DNA from: AP-15 sp963700195
GTDB taxonomy: Bacteria; Pseudomonadota; Alphaproteobacteria; ATCC43930; CGMCC-115725
Length of the DNA stretch: 64,000 bases
Assembly: GCA_963700195.1 (NCBI GenBank)
Contig: CAVOWQ010000037.1
Coordinates: 1 to 64,000, forward strand
Reading direction: 5' to 3'
Shown piece after piece: positions 35,577 through 44,379 of this stretch (position 1 is the first letter of the stretch; every line of letters starts with the position of its first letter). The notes under the pieces are model-generated. The model did no database searches. It saw only the letters and a program-made list of their open reading frames with translations, and was not told where the DNA came from. The position numbers and the translations under genes were made by a program.

Positions 35577-36632
35577 ATGATCGATTATCGCAGTGACAAC
35601 ACCGGCCGAGCCGCGCCGCAAATCCTTGAGGCCCTGATTCGAGCCAATCACGACACCGCGTTGGGGTATGGCGCCGACGAGTGGACTGCGGACCTGCAGC
35701 AGCGCTTTTCAGAGCTGTTCGAAACCTCGGTGCGGGTCTTTCCGGTCGCTACGGGGACCGCCGCCAATGCCCTGGCTCTGGCCGCGCTCGGCCCGTCCTG
35801 GGGTATCGTCTATTGCAGCGAAATTGCCCATATCAACACCGCCGAGGCGAACGCCGCAGGGTTCTTCGGCGGCGGCGTCAAGCTGGCGGCGATCGGCGGG
35901 CAACACGGCAAAATCGACGCTCGCCTGCTGGCGGAGATGCTGGCCGGGATCTCGCCGGCGCAGCTTCACAGAGGCCAGCCGAGCGCGGTCAGCCTGACCC
36001 AGGCAACCGACCTTGGGGCGGTCTATACCCTCGACGAGATCCGGGCTGTCGCCGAGGCCGCCAAGCGGCGCGGTCTAAGGCTCCACATGGACGGGGCGCG
36101 TTTCGCCAATGCAGTGGCGCGGCTCGGGTGCACCCCGGCCGATGCGACCTGGCGATTGGGGATCGACATCATGTCGTTCGGAGCCACCAAAAATGGCGGG
36201 GCGTTGTGCGACGCGATCGTCGTCTTTGCGCCCGACCTCGCAGACGGCCTTGCCGTACAACTGCGCCGCGCCGGCCAGGTCTGGTCCAAAATGCGTTTCG
36301 CGTCGGCGCAGCTGACCGCCTATGTCAAGAATGATCTCTGGCTCGAGATGGCGCGGGCCTCGAACAGGATTGCGGCACGCATCGCCGCCGCGCTGCGCGA
36401 CATTCCCGCCGTCCGCCTGTTGGCCCCCGTCGAGGCGAACGAGATCTTTCTCGAACTCCCGGACGGGACGATGGATGCGTTGGAGCGCGACGGCTTCCAG
36501 TTCTATCGCCGAAGCCGGACTCTCGCCCGATTCGTGTGCCGTTTCGACACGACCGAAGCCGAGGCGGATGCGCTCGCCGCGGCGCTGCGCCGGCATTTAG
36601 GCGAGGCGACGGCCCCGCGCGCCGCCGAATAA
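35577..36632 (+). CDS. ltaE: Low-specificity L-threonine aldolase
   Basis: 351 residues, a PLP enzyme of fold type I that splits L-threonine and L-allo-threonine to glycine and acetaldehyde. Signatures are IDYRSDNTGRAAPQILEALI, ALGYGADEWTADLQQRFSEL, VFPVATGTAANALALAALG, EIAHINTAEANAAGFFGGGV, GLRLHMDGARFANAVARLGC with the PLP Asp, and IMSFGATKNGGALCDAIVVF carrying the Schiff-base Lys. The length and order are typical. The ATG at 35,577 overlaps no neighbour. The Trp-rich gene ends 30 bases upstream, so co-transcription is possible but without an obvious functional link. Confidence 0.92.
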   Translation: MIDYRSDNTGRAAPQILEALIRANHDTALGYGADEWTADLQQRFSELFETSVRVFPVATGTAANALALAALGPSWGIVYCSEIAHINTAEANAAGFFGGGVKLAAIGGQHGKIDARLLAEMLAGISPAQLHRGQPSAVSLTQATDLGAVYTLDEIRAVAEAAKRRGLRLHMDGARFANAVARLGCTPADATWRLGIDIMSFGATKNGGALCDAIVVFAPDLADGLAVQLRRAGQVWSKMRFASAQLTAYVKNDLWLEMARASNRIAARIAAALRDIPAVRLLAPVEANEIFLELPDGTMDALERDGFQFYRRSRTLARFVCRFDTTEAEADALAAALRRHLGEATAPRAAE

Positions 36633-36770
36633 GCATCGAATATCCAAAATCGCTATCGCCGAGCGAGTTGCGCCCGCTGCGCGGAAGCGTCAACCTAATA
36701 GGGTGAGTTGCCGCGCCATCTCGGGGAGGCTCGAGGAGCGCGGCCGATAACTACACCGACAAGGATAGCC

Positions 36771-37244
36771 GTGCCCACACGCTACGTGAGAAAGGTATTG
36801 CAGCCCGGTGAGACGATCGTCTACTCCACGAAGCTGCATTGGATCATCTATTGGTGGGCGATCTTTCTGATTATCATTTGCATAATCACGACCATTTCGG
36901 CGTTGTATACCGCCGATAACCATAACCTCAGCCTGGCGCTGCTCATAGCAGCGATCATTCTTGCGATATTGGCGCTATCTTCGGCGTTCGGTAAGTTTAT
37001 CAAGCATTCGACAACCGAACTGGCGGTGACCGATCGACGCGTCATCTATAAAGAACGTCTGATTGCCCGCCGTACGCTTGAAATGAATCGGAGCAGGATC
37101 GAAAGCGTTGATGTCTACCAATCGATCCTTGGTCGTCTCCTGGGCTATGGGACGATCACTCTCCGCGGGACGGGCGGCACCGGAGAGCCGATGCCGAACA
37201 TCGACGATCCGCTGACTTTTCGCAGCTACATTACGGCCCGCTGA
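36771..37244 (+). CDS. Membrane protein with bacterial PH domain (bPH2, YdbS-like)
   Basis: 157 residues from a GTG at 36,771 (MPTRYVRKVLQPGETIVYST). Two hydrophobic helices follow (LHWIIYWWAIFLIIICIITT and LSLALLIAAIILAILALSS, about residues 23-75). A beta-rich bPH2 domain follows (STTELAVTDRRVIYKERLIA, RRTLEMNRSRIESVDVYQSI, LGRLLGYGTITLRGTGGTGE), ending DPLTFRSYITAR. The family is known (PF03703) but its role is not. It is often associated with membrane stress or lipid binding. The base composition is lower in GC than its neighbours. The frame is intact. Confidence 0.85.
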   Translation: MPTRYVRKVLQPGETIVYSTKLHWIIYWWAIFLIIICIITTISALYTADNHNLSLALLIAAIILAILALSSAFGKFIKHSTTELAVTDRRVIYKERLIARRTLEMNRSRIESVDVYQSILGRLLGYGTITLRGTGGTGEPMPNIDDPLTFRSYITAR

Positions 37245-37264
37245 TTTAGTTGGAACACCTCAAG

Positions 37265-37370
37265 CCGTCGTGGCCGGACTTGATCCGGCCATCTACGTCT
37301 TCGCCCCGACTGGATCGGCGCTCCAGTAGGCGTGGATCACCGGGTCAAGCCCGATGATGACGACTTTTAA
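37265..37370. repeat. Dispersed palindromic repeat (TGGCCGGA family)
   Basis: TGGCCGGA (37,271-37,278) faces TCCGGCCA (37,284-37,291) over a five-base spacer, followed by ATCTACGTCTTCG. A second arm, GTGGATCACCGGGTCAAGC, runs into CCGATGATGACGAC. This family of intergenic palindromes is familiar from alphaproteobacteria. It lies between the convergent PH-domain and grxD genes. Confidence 0.75.
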
Positions 37371-37444
37371 GAGAGGCGATCAGCGGCGCTACAGCCAATT
37401 TTTCTAAACAGGACGGAAGTGGCATCTGAGCACCACGGTAATGC

Positions 37445-37777
37445 TCAGGCGCGGACGGGGACGCCCTTCTGCTCGAAGAGCTGCTGCAATTCACCAGTTT
37501 CGAACATTTCGCGGATGATGTCGCAGCCGCCGACGAACTCGCCGTTGACGTAGAGCTGCGGGATTGTCGGCCAGTTCGAAAACTCCTTGATCCCTTGACG
37601 GATCCCCGGGTCGGAAAGCACATCGATGCCTTTGAACTTGACCCCGATATGGCTGAGGATCTGCACCACCGCGGCGGAGAACCCGCATTGCGGAAAAACC
37701 GGCGATCCCTTCATGAACAGCACGACGGGGGTCTCGGTGATGTTCTGGCGGATGCGCTGTTGAACCGTGTCGTCCAT
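37445..37777 (-). CDS. grxD: Monothiol glutaredoxin Grx4 type
   Basis: 110 residues from the ATG at 37,777 (MDDTVQQRIRQNITETPVVL). The active site PQCGFSAAVVQIL has the CGFS motif of monothiol glutaredoxins, which carry and hand over [2Fe-2S] clusters instead of reducing disulphides. The cis-Pro glutathione site is in NWPTIPQLYVNGEFVGGCDI. The bolA gene is 46 bases upstream on the same strand. Grx4 and BolA form cluster-bridged heterodimers, so the pair is functionally coherent. The order purL-bolA-grxD is common in alphaproteobacteria. Confidence 0.96.
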   Translation of the reverse strand: MDDTVQQRIRQNITETPVVLFMKGSPVFPQCGFSAAVVQILSHIGVKFKGIDVLSDPGIRQGIKEFSNWPTIPQLYVNGEFVGGCDIIREMFETGELQQLFEQKGVPVRA

Positions 37778-37823
37778 TTTCTGGTCCTCGATTTTCGCGA
37801 AAGTTGCCGTTGCGAAGGTTGCC

Positions 37824-38060
37824 TCAGTCCTCGGGTGCGCCGGTCTGCAAAGCGAGCGCGTGGAGCTCGTTGCCCATCCGGCCGCGCAGGGCTTGGTATA
37901 CCATTTGGTGTTGCTGAACCCGCGTCTTGCCGCGAAACGCGCCGGAGACGACATGCGCCGCGTAATGATCGCCGTCGCCGCGCAGGTCTTCGATGGAGAC
38001 CTGGGCGTCGGGGAGGCTCTCCTTGATCAGCCGTTCGATCATCGCCGCGTCCATTGCCAT
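37824..38060 (-). CDS. bolA: BolA family protein
   Basis: 78 residues, the short BolA/IbaG form. It reads MAMDAAMIERLIKESLPDAQ, VSIEDLRGDGDHYAAHVVSG, RVQQHQMVYQALRGRM and LHALALQTGAPED. The conserved His in the VYQAL region and the invariant FRGK-like turn support cluster binding with GrxD. It probably acts in iron-sulphur cluster trafficking. It sits between purL and grxD, 18 bases after the purL stop, suggesting one transcript. Confidence 0.94.
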   Translation of the reverse strand: MAMDAAMIERLIKESLPDAQVSIEDLRGDGDHYAAHVVSGAFRGKTRVQQHQMVYQALRGRMGNELHALALQTGAPED

Positions 38061-38078
38061 CCCGCGACTCCCCTCCGC

Positions 38079-40286
38079 TCAAGCCTGCGCCATGTAGCCC
38101 GGCAGCCAAGTCTCATTGGTGGCCTTCAGTGCGTCAACCGATATGGCACCGCCGCCAGAGAGTGTCAACGAAGCCCCGCCGACCACGCCGACAATGCGGG
38201 CCGGCACTCCCGCCGTCTCTGCAGCCTGCAACACCGCCCGCGCATCCTCCGCTTCGATCAAGTAGCGCGCCTGGTCTTCGCCGAACAGGTAAGCGTGAAG
38301 CGGCAGTTCGGTCGGGAGAAGATCGAGCGCCAAGCCGCGCATACCCGCCATCGCCATCTCGGCGAGCGCGACGAGGAGGCCCCCATCCGACAGATCATGA
38401 CAGGCGGCGACAAATCCGCCTTGTATAATGGCGCGGACGAAATCGCCGTTGCGGCGTTCGGCCGTGAGATCGACAGGCGGCGGCGGGCCCCACTCGCGGC
38501 CTTCAATCTCGCGCAGATAAAGCGACGCGCCGAGATGGCCGCTCGTGTCGCCGATCAGGATCACCGCATCCCCGTCGCGCTTCAGCGCGAGATCGACCGC
38601 GGTCCCCGCATCGGCGATCAGTCCGACGCCGCCGACCACCGGGGTCGGCAGGATCGCCCGGCCGCTCGTCTCGTTGTAGAGCGACACATTGCCCGAGACG
38701 ACCGGGTAGTCGAGAGCAAGACACGCCTCACGCATGCCCTCGATCGCGCCGACGAACTGGCCCATGATCTCGGGCCGCTCCGGGTTGCCGAAATTCATGT
38801 TGTCGGTGATCGCCAGCGGCTCGGCGCCGACCGCGGTCAGGTTGCGCCAGCTCTCGGCTACGGCTTGGGCGCCGCCGCGCGCCGGATCGGCGCGGCAATA
38901 GCGCGGCGTGCAATCAGTCGCCAGCGCCAGGGCTTTGCCGCCAATCGCCCCTGCGGAGGAAACCCGAACCACCGCAGCGTCGCCGCCGGGCCGCTTGACC
39001 GTGTTGCCCATCACCAGGTGGTCGTACTGCTCCCAGATCCAGCGTTTCGAGGCGAGCGCCGGCGAGGCGAGGAGCCGCTCCAGGCATTCGAGCGGGTCGC
39101 GGTCGGGAAGCGACGCCGGGTCGACTTCCGATTCCGGGTCGGGGCGCCGCCACGGGCGCCGATAGACCGGGGCTTCGGTGACCAGAGGCCCGACCGGGAT
39201 GTCGGCGGCGATCTCTCCGGCGCTCCGCAGCACCAGCCGCCCGGTATCGGTGACCCGGCCGATCACCGCGAAGTCGAGCTCCCATTTCTCGAAGATATGG
39301 CGGGCCTCCGCCTCGCCGCCAGGGCGCAAGATCATCAGCATCCGCTCCTGGCTTTCGCTGAGCATGATCTCGTCCGGGGTCATGCCGCTCTCGCGCACCG
39401 GCACCCGGTCGAGATCGAGCTCGATGCCGAGCCCGCCCTTGCCGGCCATCTCGACCGAGGAAGACGTCAACCCGGCCGCGCCCATGTCCTGGATCGCGAC
39501 GATCGCGTCCCTTTCCATCAGTTCGAGGCAGGCCTCGATCAGCAATTTCTCGGTGAACGGGTCGCCGACCTGCACGGTCGGCCGTTTCTCCCCGGCGTCA
39601 GCGCCGAACTCGGCCGAAGCCATCGTCGCGCCGTGGATTCCGTCGCGCCCGGTCTTCGCACCGACGTAAACGACGAGGTTTCCCGGCCCCGCCGCCGCAG
39701 AATAGAAGATCCGGTCGGCGCGGGCGAGGCCGACGCACATCGCGTTGACCAGGATGTTGCCGTCATACGAGGCGTGGAACTCGCATTCACCGCCGACCGT
39801 CGGCACGCCGACGCAGTTGCCGTAGCCGCCGATCCCGCTGACGACGCCGGCCAGCAGGTGGCGGGTGCGCGGATGGTCGGGGCTGCCGAAGCGCAGTGAA
39901 TCGAGGATCGCGATCGGCCGCGCGCCCATCGTAAAGACATCGCGCAGAATGCCGCCGACCCCGGTCGCTGCGCCCTGATAAGGCTCGATGAAGGAGGGGT
40001 GGTTGTGGCTCTCGATCTTGAAGACGACGGCGTCGCCATCCCCGATGTCGACGACGCCGGCATTCTCTCCCGGTCCGCAGATCACGCGCGGCCCGGTCGT
40101 CGGCAATGTCTGGAGCCAGATCTTCGATGATTTGTACGAGCAATGCTCACTCCACATGACCGAAAATATCCCGAGCTCGGTCATGTTCGGCGTGCGCCCG
40201 AGGATCGCGACGGCGCGCTCGAACTCCTCTTCGCTCAGTCCGTGCTCGGCGGCCAGCGCCGCGGTGACATTGCTCCAGGCGTGCAC
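38079..40286 (-). CDS. purL: Phosphoribosylformylglycinamidine synthase subunit PurL
   Basis: 735 residues, the small PurL form that works with separate PurQ and PurS subunits. It converts FGAR to FGAM with ATP and ammonia from glutamine in purine synthesis. Signatures are ELGIFSVMWSEHCSYKSSKI, VVFKIESHNHPSFIEPYQGA, ATGVGGILRDVFTMGARPIA, GIGGYGNCVGVPTVGGECEF, AIQDMGAAGLTSSSVEMAGK, LALATDCTPRYCRADPARGG and SDGGLLVALAEMAMAG. The frame is intact. purQ lies upstream on the same strand, but a GC-rich repeat of about 130 bases separates the two. Confidence 0.97.
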   Translation of the reverse strand: MHAWSNVTAALAAEHGLSEEEFERAVAILGRTPNMTELGIFSVMWSEHCSYKSSKIWLQTLPTTGPRVICGPGENAGVVDIGDGDAVVFKIESHNHPSFIEPYQGAATGVGGILRDVFTMGARPIAILDSLRFGSPDHPRTRHLLAGVVSGIGGYGNCVGVPTVGGECEFHASYDGNILVNAMCVGLARADRIFYSAAAGPGNLVVYVGAKTGRDGIHGATMASAEFGADAGEKRPTVQVGDPFTEKLLIEACLELMERDAIVAIQDMGAAGLTSSSVEMAGKGGLGIELDLDRVPVRESGMTPDEIMLSESQERMLMILRPGGEAEARHIFEKWELDFAVIGRVTDTGRLVLRSAGEIAADIPVGPLVTEAPVYRRPWRRPDPESEVDPASLPDRDPLECLERLLASPALASKRWIWEQYDHLVMGNTVKRPGGDAAVVRVSSAGAIGGKALALATDCTPRYCRADPARGGAQAVAESWRNLTAVGAEPLAITDNMNFGNPERPEIMGQFVGAIEGMREACLALDYPVVSGNVSLYNETSGRAILPTPVVGGVGLIADAGTAVDLALKRDGDAVILIGDTSGHLGASLYLREIEGREWGPPPPVDLTAERRNGDFVRAIIQGGFVAACHDLSDGGLLVALAEMAMAGMRGLALDLLPTELPLHAYLFGEDQARYLIEAEDARAVLQAAETAGVPARIVGVVGGASLTLSGGGAISVDALKATNETWLPGYMAQA

Positions 40287-40307
40287 GTCCGCCCCACCGA
40301 CTAATCT

Positions 40308-40441
40308 CCCTCTCCCCCCGCCGGCCGGGGGGAGAGGGGCGGGGTGAGGGGGGCCGGACCAGCAGAAACCGCCCTTTCGGCGAGTCCGCCCCCGACACCC
40401 CCCTCACCCTGCCCTCTCCCCCCGCGAGCGGGGGGAGAGGG
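40308..40441. repeat. Dispersed GC-rich palindromes between purQ and purL
   Basis: CCCTCTCCCCCCG (40,308-40,320) faces CGGGGGGAGAGGG (40,326-40,338). A second copy in the other orientation has CCCTCTCCCCCCG (40,412-40,424) facing CGGGGGGAGAGGG (40,429-40,441). The flanking ggggtgagg and ccctcaccc arms also match. It is the same family as at 28,254. It may weaken or end readthrough from purQ to purL. Confidence 0.85.
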
Positions 40442-40508
40442 AAAGATATTGGGGAGGTCTCGGAGGAAAGGCTTGCAGGAGGTCTCGGCGAAGAGCGTCA
40501 TGAGCTTA

Positions 40509-41204
40509 TCAGAGCGCACTCACCAGCCCTTCGAAGAAGGCTTGGCCGTCGGTGCGGCCGAGCAGCGGGTCGGTGGCATTCTCGGGATGCGGCATCAGGC
40601 CGAGAACGGTGCGGGTCTCGTTGAAGACGCCGGCGATCGCCCGCGCCGAGCCGTTGAAGTTTGCTTCCTCGATACTCTCGCCGCTCACGCCGCAATAGCG
40701 GAAGGCGACCAGGCCGCGCGCCTCGAGACGGTCGAGCGTCGCCGGATCCGCTGTGTAATTGCCGTCGTGATGCGCGACCGGCACCCGGATCGTCTCCCCG
40801 GCTTCATAGCCGCAGGTAAAGATCGTCTGGTTGTTCTCGACGCGCAGACCAACATCGCGGCAGGTGAACCGCAGCGAGCGGTTCGGCAGCAGCGCCCCTG
40901 GAAGGAGCCCCGCCTCGGTCAGGATCTGAAACCCGTTGCAGATGCCGAGGACGGGCGTGCCTCTGGCCGCGCGGTCGCGCACTTCGCGCATGATCGGCGA
41001 GTGCGCCGCGATGGCCCCGCAGCGCAAGTAGTCGCCATAAGCAAAGCCGCCCGGCAATACGATCAGGTCGCTCGGCGGCAACTCGGCATCACGGTGCCAG
41101 ACGCGCAGCGGCTCCCGTCCGGAGGCGCGGGCCAGCGCCGCGCAAACATCGCGCTCGCGGTTGGAACCCGGGAAAATGATAACGGCTGCTCTCACCAACG
41201 CCAT
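40509..41204 (-). CDS. purQ: Phosphoribosylformylglycinamidine synthase subunit PurQ
   Basis: 231 residues from the ATG at 41,204 (MALVRAAVIIFPGSNRERDV). The glutaminase subunit that supplies ammonia to PurL. Signatures are LIVLPGGFAYGDYLRCGAIA, the nucleophile Cys in VLGICNGFQILTEAGLLPG, CRDVGLRVENNQTIFT, HHDGNYTAD and the His-Glu pair in LGLMPHPENATDPLLG. The length is normal. PurS, usually encoded just upstream, is not found. A toxin-antitoxin pair occupies that place, 37 bases away. Confidence 0.96.
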   Translation of the reverse strand: MALVRAAVIIFPGSNRERDVCAALARASGREPLRVWHRDAELPPSDLIVLPGGFAYGDYLRCGAIAAHSPIMREVRDRAARGTPVLGICNGFQILTEAGLLPGALLPNRSLRFTCRDVGLRVENNQTIFTCGYEAGETIRVPVAHHDGNYTADPATLDRLEARGLVAFRYCGVSGESIEEANFNGSARAIAGVFNETRTVLGLMPHPENATDPLLGRTDGQAFFEGLVSAL

Positions 41205-41241
41205 GCCCGTTTTGTGTGCTACGGCGATCCTACTATGTTGA

Positions 41242-41602
41242 CTAGGATCTATCGAGCGCAACACCGATAATGCGCCGGAGACCGACTGCAACGGCTTCGC
41301 GATCGACGATCGACAATGTGCCGAGCCGCTGCGCGTCTCGCGCATCTACCGTGGCGATCTTCGCCGGGCGGACGATCGATGGGGCGGGGAGACCGGCGCC
41401 ATCGAGATCCGATATGCCTACATCGTCCGGCCAGCCCCGGTTCTCGGCACTGGTAATCATGACCAGCCATAGAAGGCCGTGCGCGACCTTGATCTCTCCG
41501 GCGGCGACGACGAGCGCGGGACGGCGCTGTCGAACCGGCCCGATCCGTATGCGGGAACGGCACCTTGACGATGTCCCACACATCAAAGATCGCCATAGGC
41601 AC
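41242..41602 (-). CDS. MazF/PemK-type toxin (one frameshift)
   Basis: About 118 residues. The first frame gives MPMAIFDVWDIVKVPFPHTDR. After a change near 41,540 the second frame gives PVRQRRPALVVAAGEIKVAH, GLLWLVMITSAENRGWPDDV and SIVRPAKIATVDARDAQRLG, ending GLRRIIGVALDRS. This is the PemK/MazF fold: a GDIV/FPF start, the RPALV strand and a KIATVD-like central strand. The family cleaves mRNA in translation. It overlaps the end of the antitoxin gene by 20 bases, the usual antitoxin-first order. It sits upstream of purQ. Confidence 0.75.
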
Positions 41603-41807
41603 GCCGGTCGGCCTCGGACGACCACTCGTGGAATGTAGCGAACGGGTCGTCGATCGGCTCCCGCTTTGCCTTGGTCAGGATCACGTGGTCGCCCTCGATC
41701 CGATAAGCGAGTTCATCGCCCTCGCCGACGCGCAGAACGGATCGGACAGGCTGCGGGATCGTCGTTTGCGCCTTGCTGGTGATTTTGCTCGTGATCATCG
41801 GTGACAT
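41583..41807 (-). CDS. AbrB/MazE-type antitoxin
   Basis: 74 residues. The N-terminal swapped-hairpin beta domain is clear: ITSKITSKAQTTIPQPVRSV, LRVGEGDELAYRIEGDHVIL. The C-terminal tail (KREPIDDPFATFHEWSSEAD, ending YGDL) is acidic and aromatic, as expected for the toxin-binding segment. As in other modules of this class the antitoxin would bind its own promoter and neutralise the nuclease. It overlaps the toxin start, so the two are translationally coupled. Confidence 0.85.
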   Translation of the reverse strand: MSPMITSKITSKAQTTIPQPVRSVLRVGEGDELAYRIEGDHVILTKAKREPIDDPFATFHEWSSEADRRAYGDL

Positions 41808-41883
41808 CGGGGCTGCCGCTGCGGCATCCAGATGTAAGGATTTTCCTTACGGCGTATCAAGCCTGCGCTGACGGGATCGGCTG

Positions 41884-42922
41884 CTAACTCCCGCCCAGCT
41901 CGCGTCGCACAATCGCTGCGCCTTCGGCGAGCGCCTTGAGTTTGGCGAAGGCGGTGTCGCGCGGGATGTATTTCATGCCGCAATCGGGGGCCGGGATCAG
42001 CCGCTCCGGCGGGATGTGCTCGAGCGCGCGGCGGATGCGGGCTGCGACGGTTTCCGGCGTCTCCGCCTGCGGGTCGCCCATGCTGATGACGCCGAAAATG
42101 ACGGTCTTGTCGCCGAGGTCGTCGAGGGTCGCGAGATCGAGGTTTGGTTGCGCCGCCTCGATCGAGATCTGCTCGGCGACCGTGCCGGTCAGTTCGGGCA
42201 GGAAAGAATAGCCGCTCGGCTTGTTGCGGGCGACATAGGCATAGCCGAAGCAGAGGTGCAGCGCGGTCGGGCCGGGAATGCCCTCGAGCGCCCGGTCGAT
42301 CGCCGGCAACGCCAGGCGCCGCGCCTCTTCGGGGCGCGCCTGCACCCAGGGCTCGTCGAGCTGGATCACATCGGCGCCGGCCGCCTTCAGGTCGCGGAGC
42401 TCGGCATTGACCGCCGCGGCGTAGTCCATGACCAGCTCTTCTTCGTCCTTGTAGTATTCGTTCTTCGCCTGACGCGACATCGTGAACGGGCCGGGCAGCG
42501 TGATCTTGATCGTGCGATCCGTATTGCGCCGCAGGAACTCGACGTCGCGCACTTCGACCGGGCGCAACCGCCGGATCGGGCCGACGACCCGCGGCACCGT
42601 AACGGAGCCGCCGGTGCGTCCCGGCACGGCCGCGGGGTTGTCGAGATCGATCCCGGACAGCGCCGTCGCAAAGCGGTTCGAATAGCTTTCGCGGCGGATC
42701 TCGCCATCGGTGATGATGTCGATGCCGGCGCGCTCCATGTCGCGGATCGCAAGCACGGTCGCATCATCCTGCGCCTGTTCGAGCCAGGGCTCGGGCACCC
42801 GCCACAGCTCGTTCGCCCGTACCCGCACCGGCGGCAGATGTGGTCAGCTTGTCGCGGTCGATCAGCCAATCCGGCTGCGGATAGCTGCCGACGACGGTGG
42901 TCGGAAGAAGGGTCTCGGTCAT
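41884..42922 (-). CDS. B12-independent methionine synthase, MetE C-terminal-domain type (one frameshift)
   Basis: About 345 residues, a stand-alone version of the catalytic half of MetE. The ATG at 42,922 opens MTETLLPTTVVGSYPQPDWL. A frame change near 42,840 leads into ANELWRVPEPWLEQAQDDAT. Further signatures are GIDIITDGEIRRESYSNRFA, IKITLPGPFTMSRQAKNEYY, LKAAGADVIQLDEPWVQARP, LHLCFGYAYVARN with zinc ligands His and Cys, and RLIPAPDCGMKYIPRDTAFA with the last Cys ligand. Such short forms may use a methyl donor other than the polyglutamyl folate of MetE. The start overlaps the stop of a 43-codon ORF (ATGA). Confidence 0.85.
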
Positions 42923-43050
42923 ATCGGGATCTCGCGGTCGAACAGCGGAGCATGCTGCCGGGCACCGTATTCGAGTCCGGCCGTCAGCGAGGCCTCCGAA
43001 AAGCCGCAGCCAAGAATGCCGCTCGTCAACGGCCGCCGAAATTCCTTCAT
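42919..43050 (-). CDS. 43-residue ORF coupled to the methionine synthase gene
   Basis: Starts at ATG 43,050 behind a strong GAAGGAGATCCT ribosome site and ends with TGA overlapping the next ATG (42,919-42,922, ATGA). The product begins MKEFRRPLTSGILGCGFSEA and ends ARQHAPLFDREIPI. It is hydrophilic, with one Cys in a GCGF turn. I do not recognise it. It may be a leader that couples translation, a small subunit, or the C-terminal end of a larger decayed protein. The Shine-Dalgarno and overlap argue that it is translated. Confidence 0.5.
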   Translation of the reverse strand: MKEFRRPLTSGILGCGFSEASLTAGLEYGARQHAPLFDREIPI

Positions 43051-43427
43051 AGGATCTCCTTCCTCAACGTCCTCGTTCTGGCGCGCGCTTCCCCTCCCCC
43101 TTCCGGCTCCCCGCCCACGCGGCATCTGTGTTGGCGATCGGAGCCCATGCGACCAGCATCGCGGCGAATGGCTGCGCGGCGAACCGCGGCGAACGACCAG
43201 ATCTCAATATGAGCACCGCGCCGTGCCTGGCGAAGAGGGGCTCCTATAGAGACCCGCCAGACGCGTCAAGCGACAAGCCGGCGCGGTGAGCGCGTTTACC
43301 TTCGCCCACGAAAGGCGTAGACTATTAATTAAAGGCGGGTCGCGGTTCTCTCGTGACCAGAGGCCGCAGAGCGTGCTGCCACGGGTGGCCCGCGGCCCTC
43401 GAACCAACGGTTCGGGAAGGAGCGGCC
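43051..43427. other. Gene-free stretch between divergent genes
   Basis: 377 bases between the small ORF (minus) and the DUF2189 gene (plus). The left part is GC-rich and without credible codons. The right part has an AT-rich island (TTAATTAAAGG near 43,326) that could belong to a promoter of the DUF2189 gene. No RNA gene or repeat is seen. Confidence 0.45.
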
Positions 43428-44292
43428 ATGACCATACGCAATCCGGTCGAATGGACCGTCGATCAGTTCAGGCATGCCGCCTCGGCCGTCGAGTTGGCAG
43501 GCCGCGCCGGGCGCCGGACGCGCGAGAACCTGCACTCGCCCGCCGCCGGCTATCCGGCGTATCGGGGTGGTCGACCTCGGACATGTTCTCGCCAGGGGTC
43601 TCGACGATTTCGCGGCGTATCGCACCGACGTCATTTTTCTCTGCGTGGTCTACCCGCTCGTCGGTCTCGTCCTGGCGCGGCTGGCATTCGGCTACGACCT
43701 GCTGCCGCTGATTTTCCCGCTCGCCTCCGGGTTTGCGCTGGTCGGCCCCTTCGCCGCGGTCGGCCTCAATGAAATGAGCCGGCGGCGCGAAGCGGGCATG
43801 GCGGTCACCTGGGCGGACGCGTTCGAGGTCTTCCGCTCGCCCTCGTTCGGCGCGATCGTCGTGTTGGGACTGGTGTTGATGGCGATCTTTCTGCTGTGGC
43901 TGCTCGCCGCCGAGGCGATTTACCAGATCACCCTGGGCCCGGCCCCGCCGGCCTCGCTCGCCGGTTTCGTGCACGACGTGCTCGCCACCTCTGCGGGGTG
44001 GACCATGATCGGCCTCGGCGTCGGTGTCGGTTTCCTCTTCGCCTTGCTGGTGCTGGCGATCAGCGCGATATCGTTTCCGTTGCTGCTCGATCGGGAGGTA
44101 GGGGTCGACACGGCCGTCCTGACATCGATCCGCGCCGTATTCACGAACCCGGGGCCCATGGCCGCTTGGGGGCTGATCGTCGCCGGTGGCCTCGTGATCG
44201 CGTCGATACCCTGTTTCCTCGGGCTGATCATCGTGATGCCGGTGCTCGGGCACGCGACCTGGCACCTCTACCGCCAGATCGTGCCGCGCTGA
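43428..44292 (+). CDS. DUF2189 polytopic membrane protein (one frameshift)
   Basis: About 287 residues from the ATG at 43,428 (MTIRNPVEWTVDQFRHAASA), with GGAAGGAG upstream. After a frame change near 43,555 it reads IRRIGVVDLGHVLARGLDDF, AAYRTDVIFLCVVYPLVGLV, ASGFALVGPFAAVGLNEMSR, RREAGMAVTWADAFEVFRSP, then four more membrane helices ending CFLGLIIVMPVLGHATWHLY. The phrase FPLASGFALVGPFAAVGLNEMSRR is diagnostic of DUF2189. About six transmembrane segments. These proteins are sometimes listed as cytochrome oxidase subunit I-like, but no haem or copper ligands are evident. The function is unknown. Confidence 0.85.
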
Positions 44293-44379
44293 CTCGGGCA
44301 GAGAGGCTTAGCTTAACAATTAGGTGCTGTTTTCGCCGGTTGCCGTCGCATCACGACGGGCCACCAGAAGCTGTAGCGT

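Noticed and set aside
37767..39899. A 710-codon open frame on the plus strand
   Set aside because: It is entirely antisense to purL, bolA and grxD, whose products match known families from end to end. Its Arg/His/Asp-rich product is the usual mirror of a GC-rich gene.
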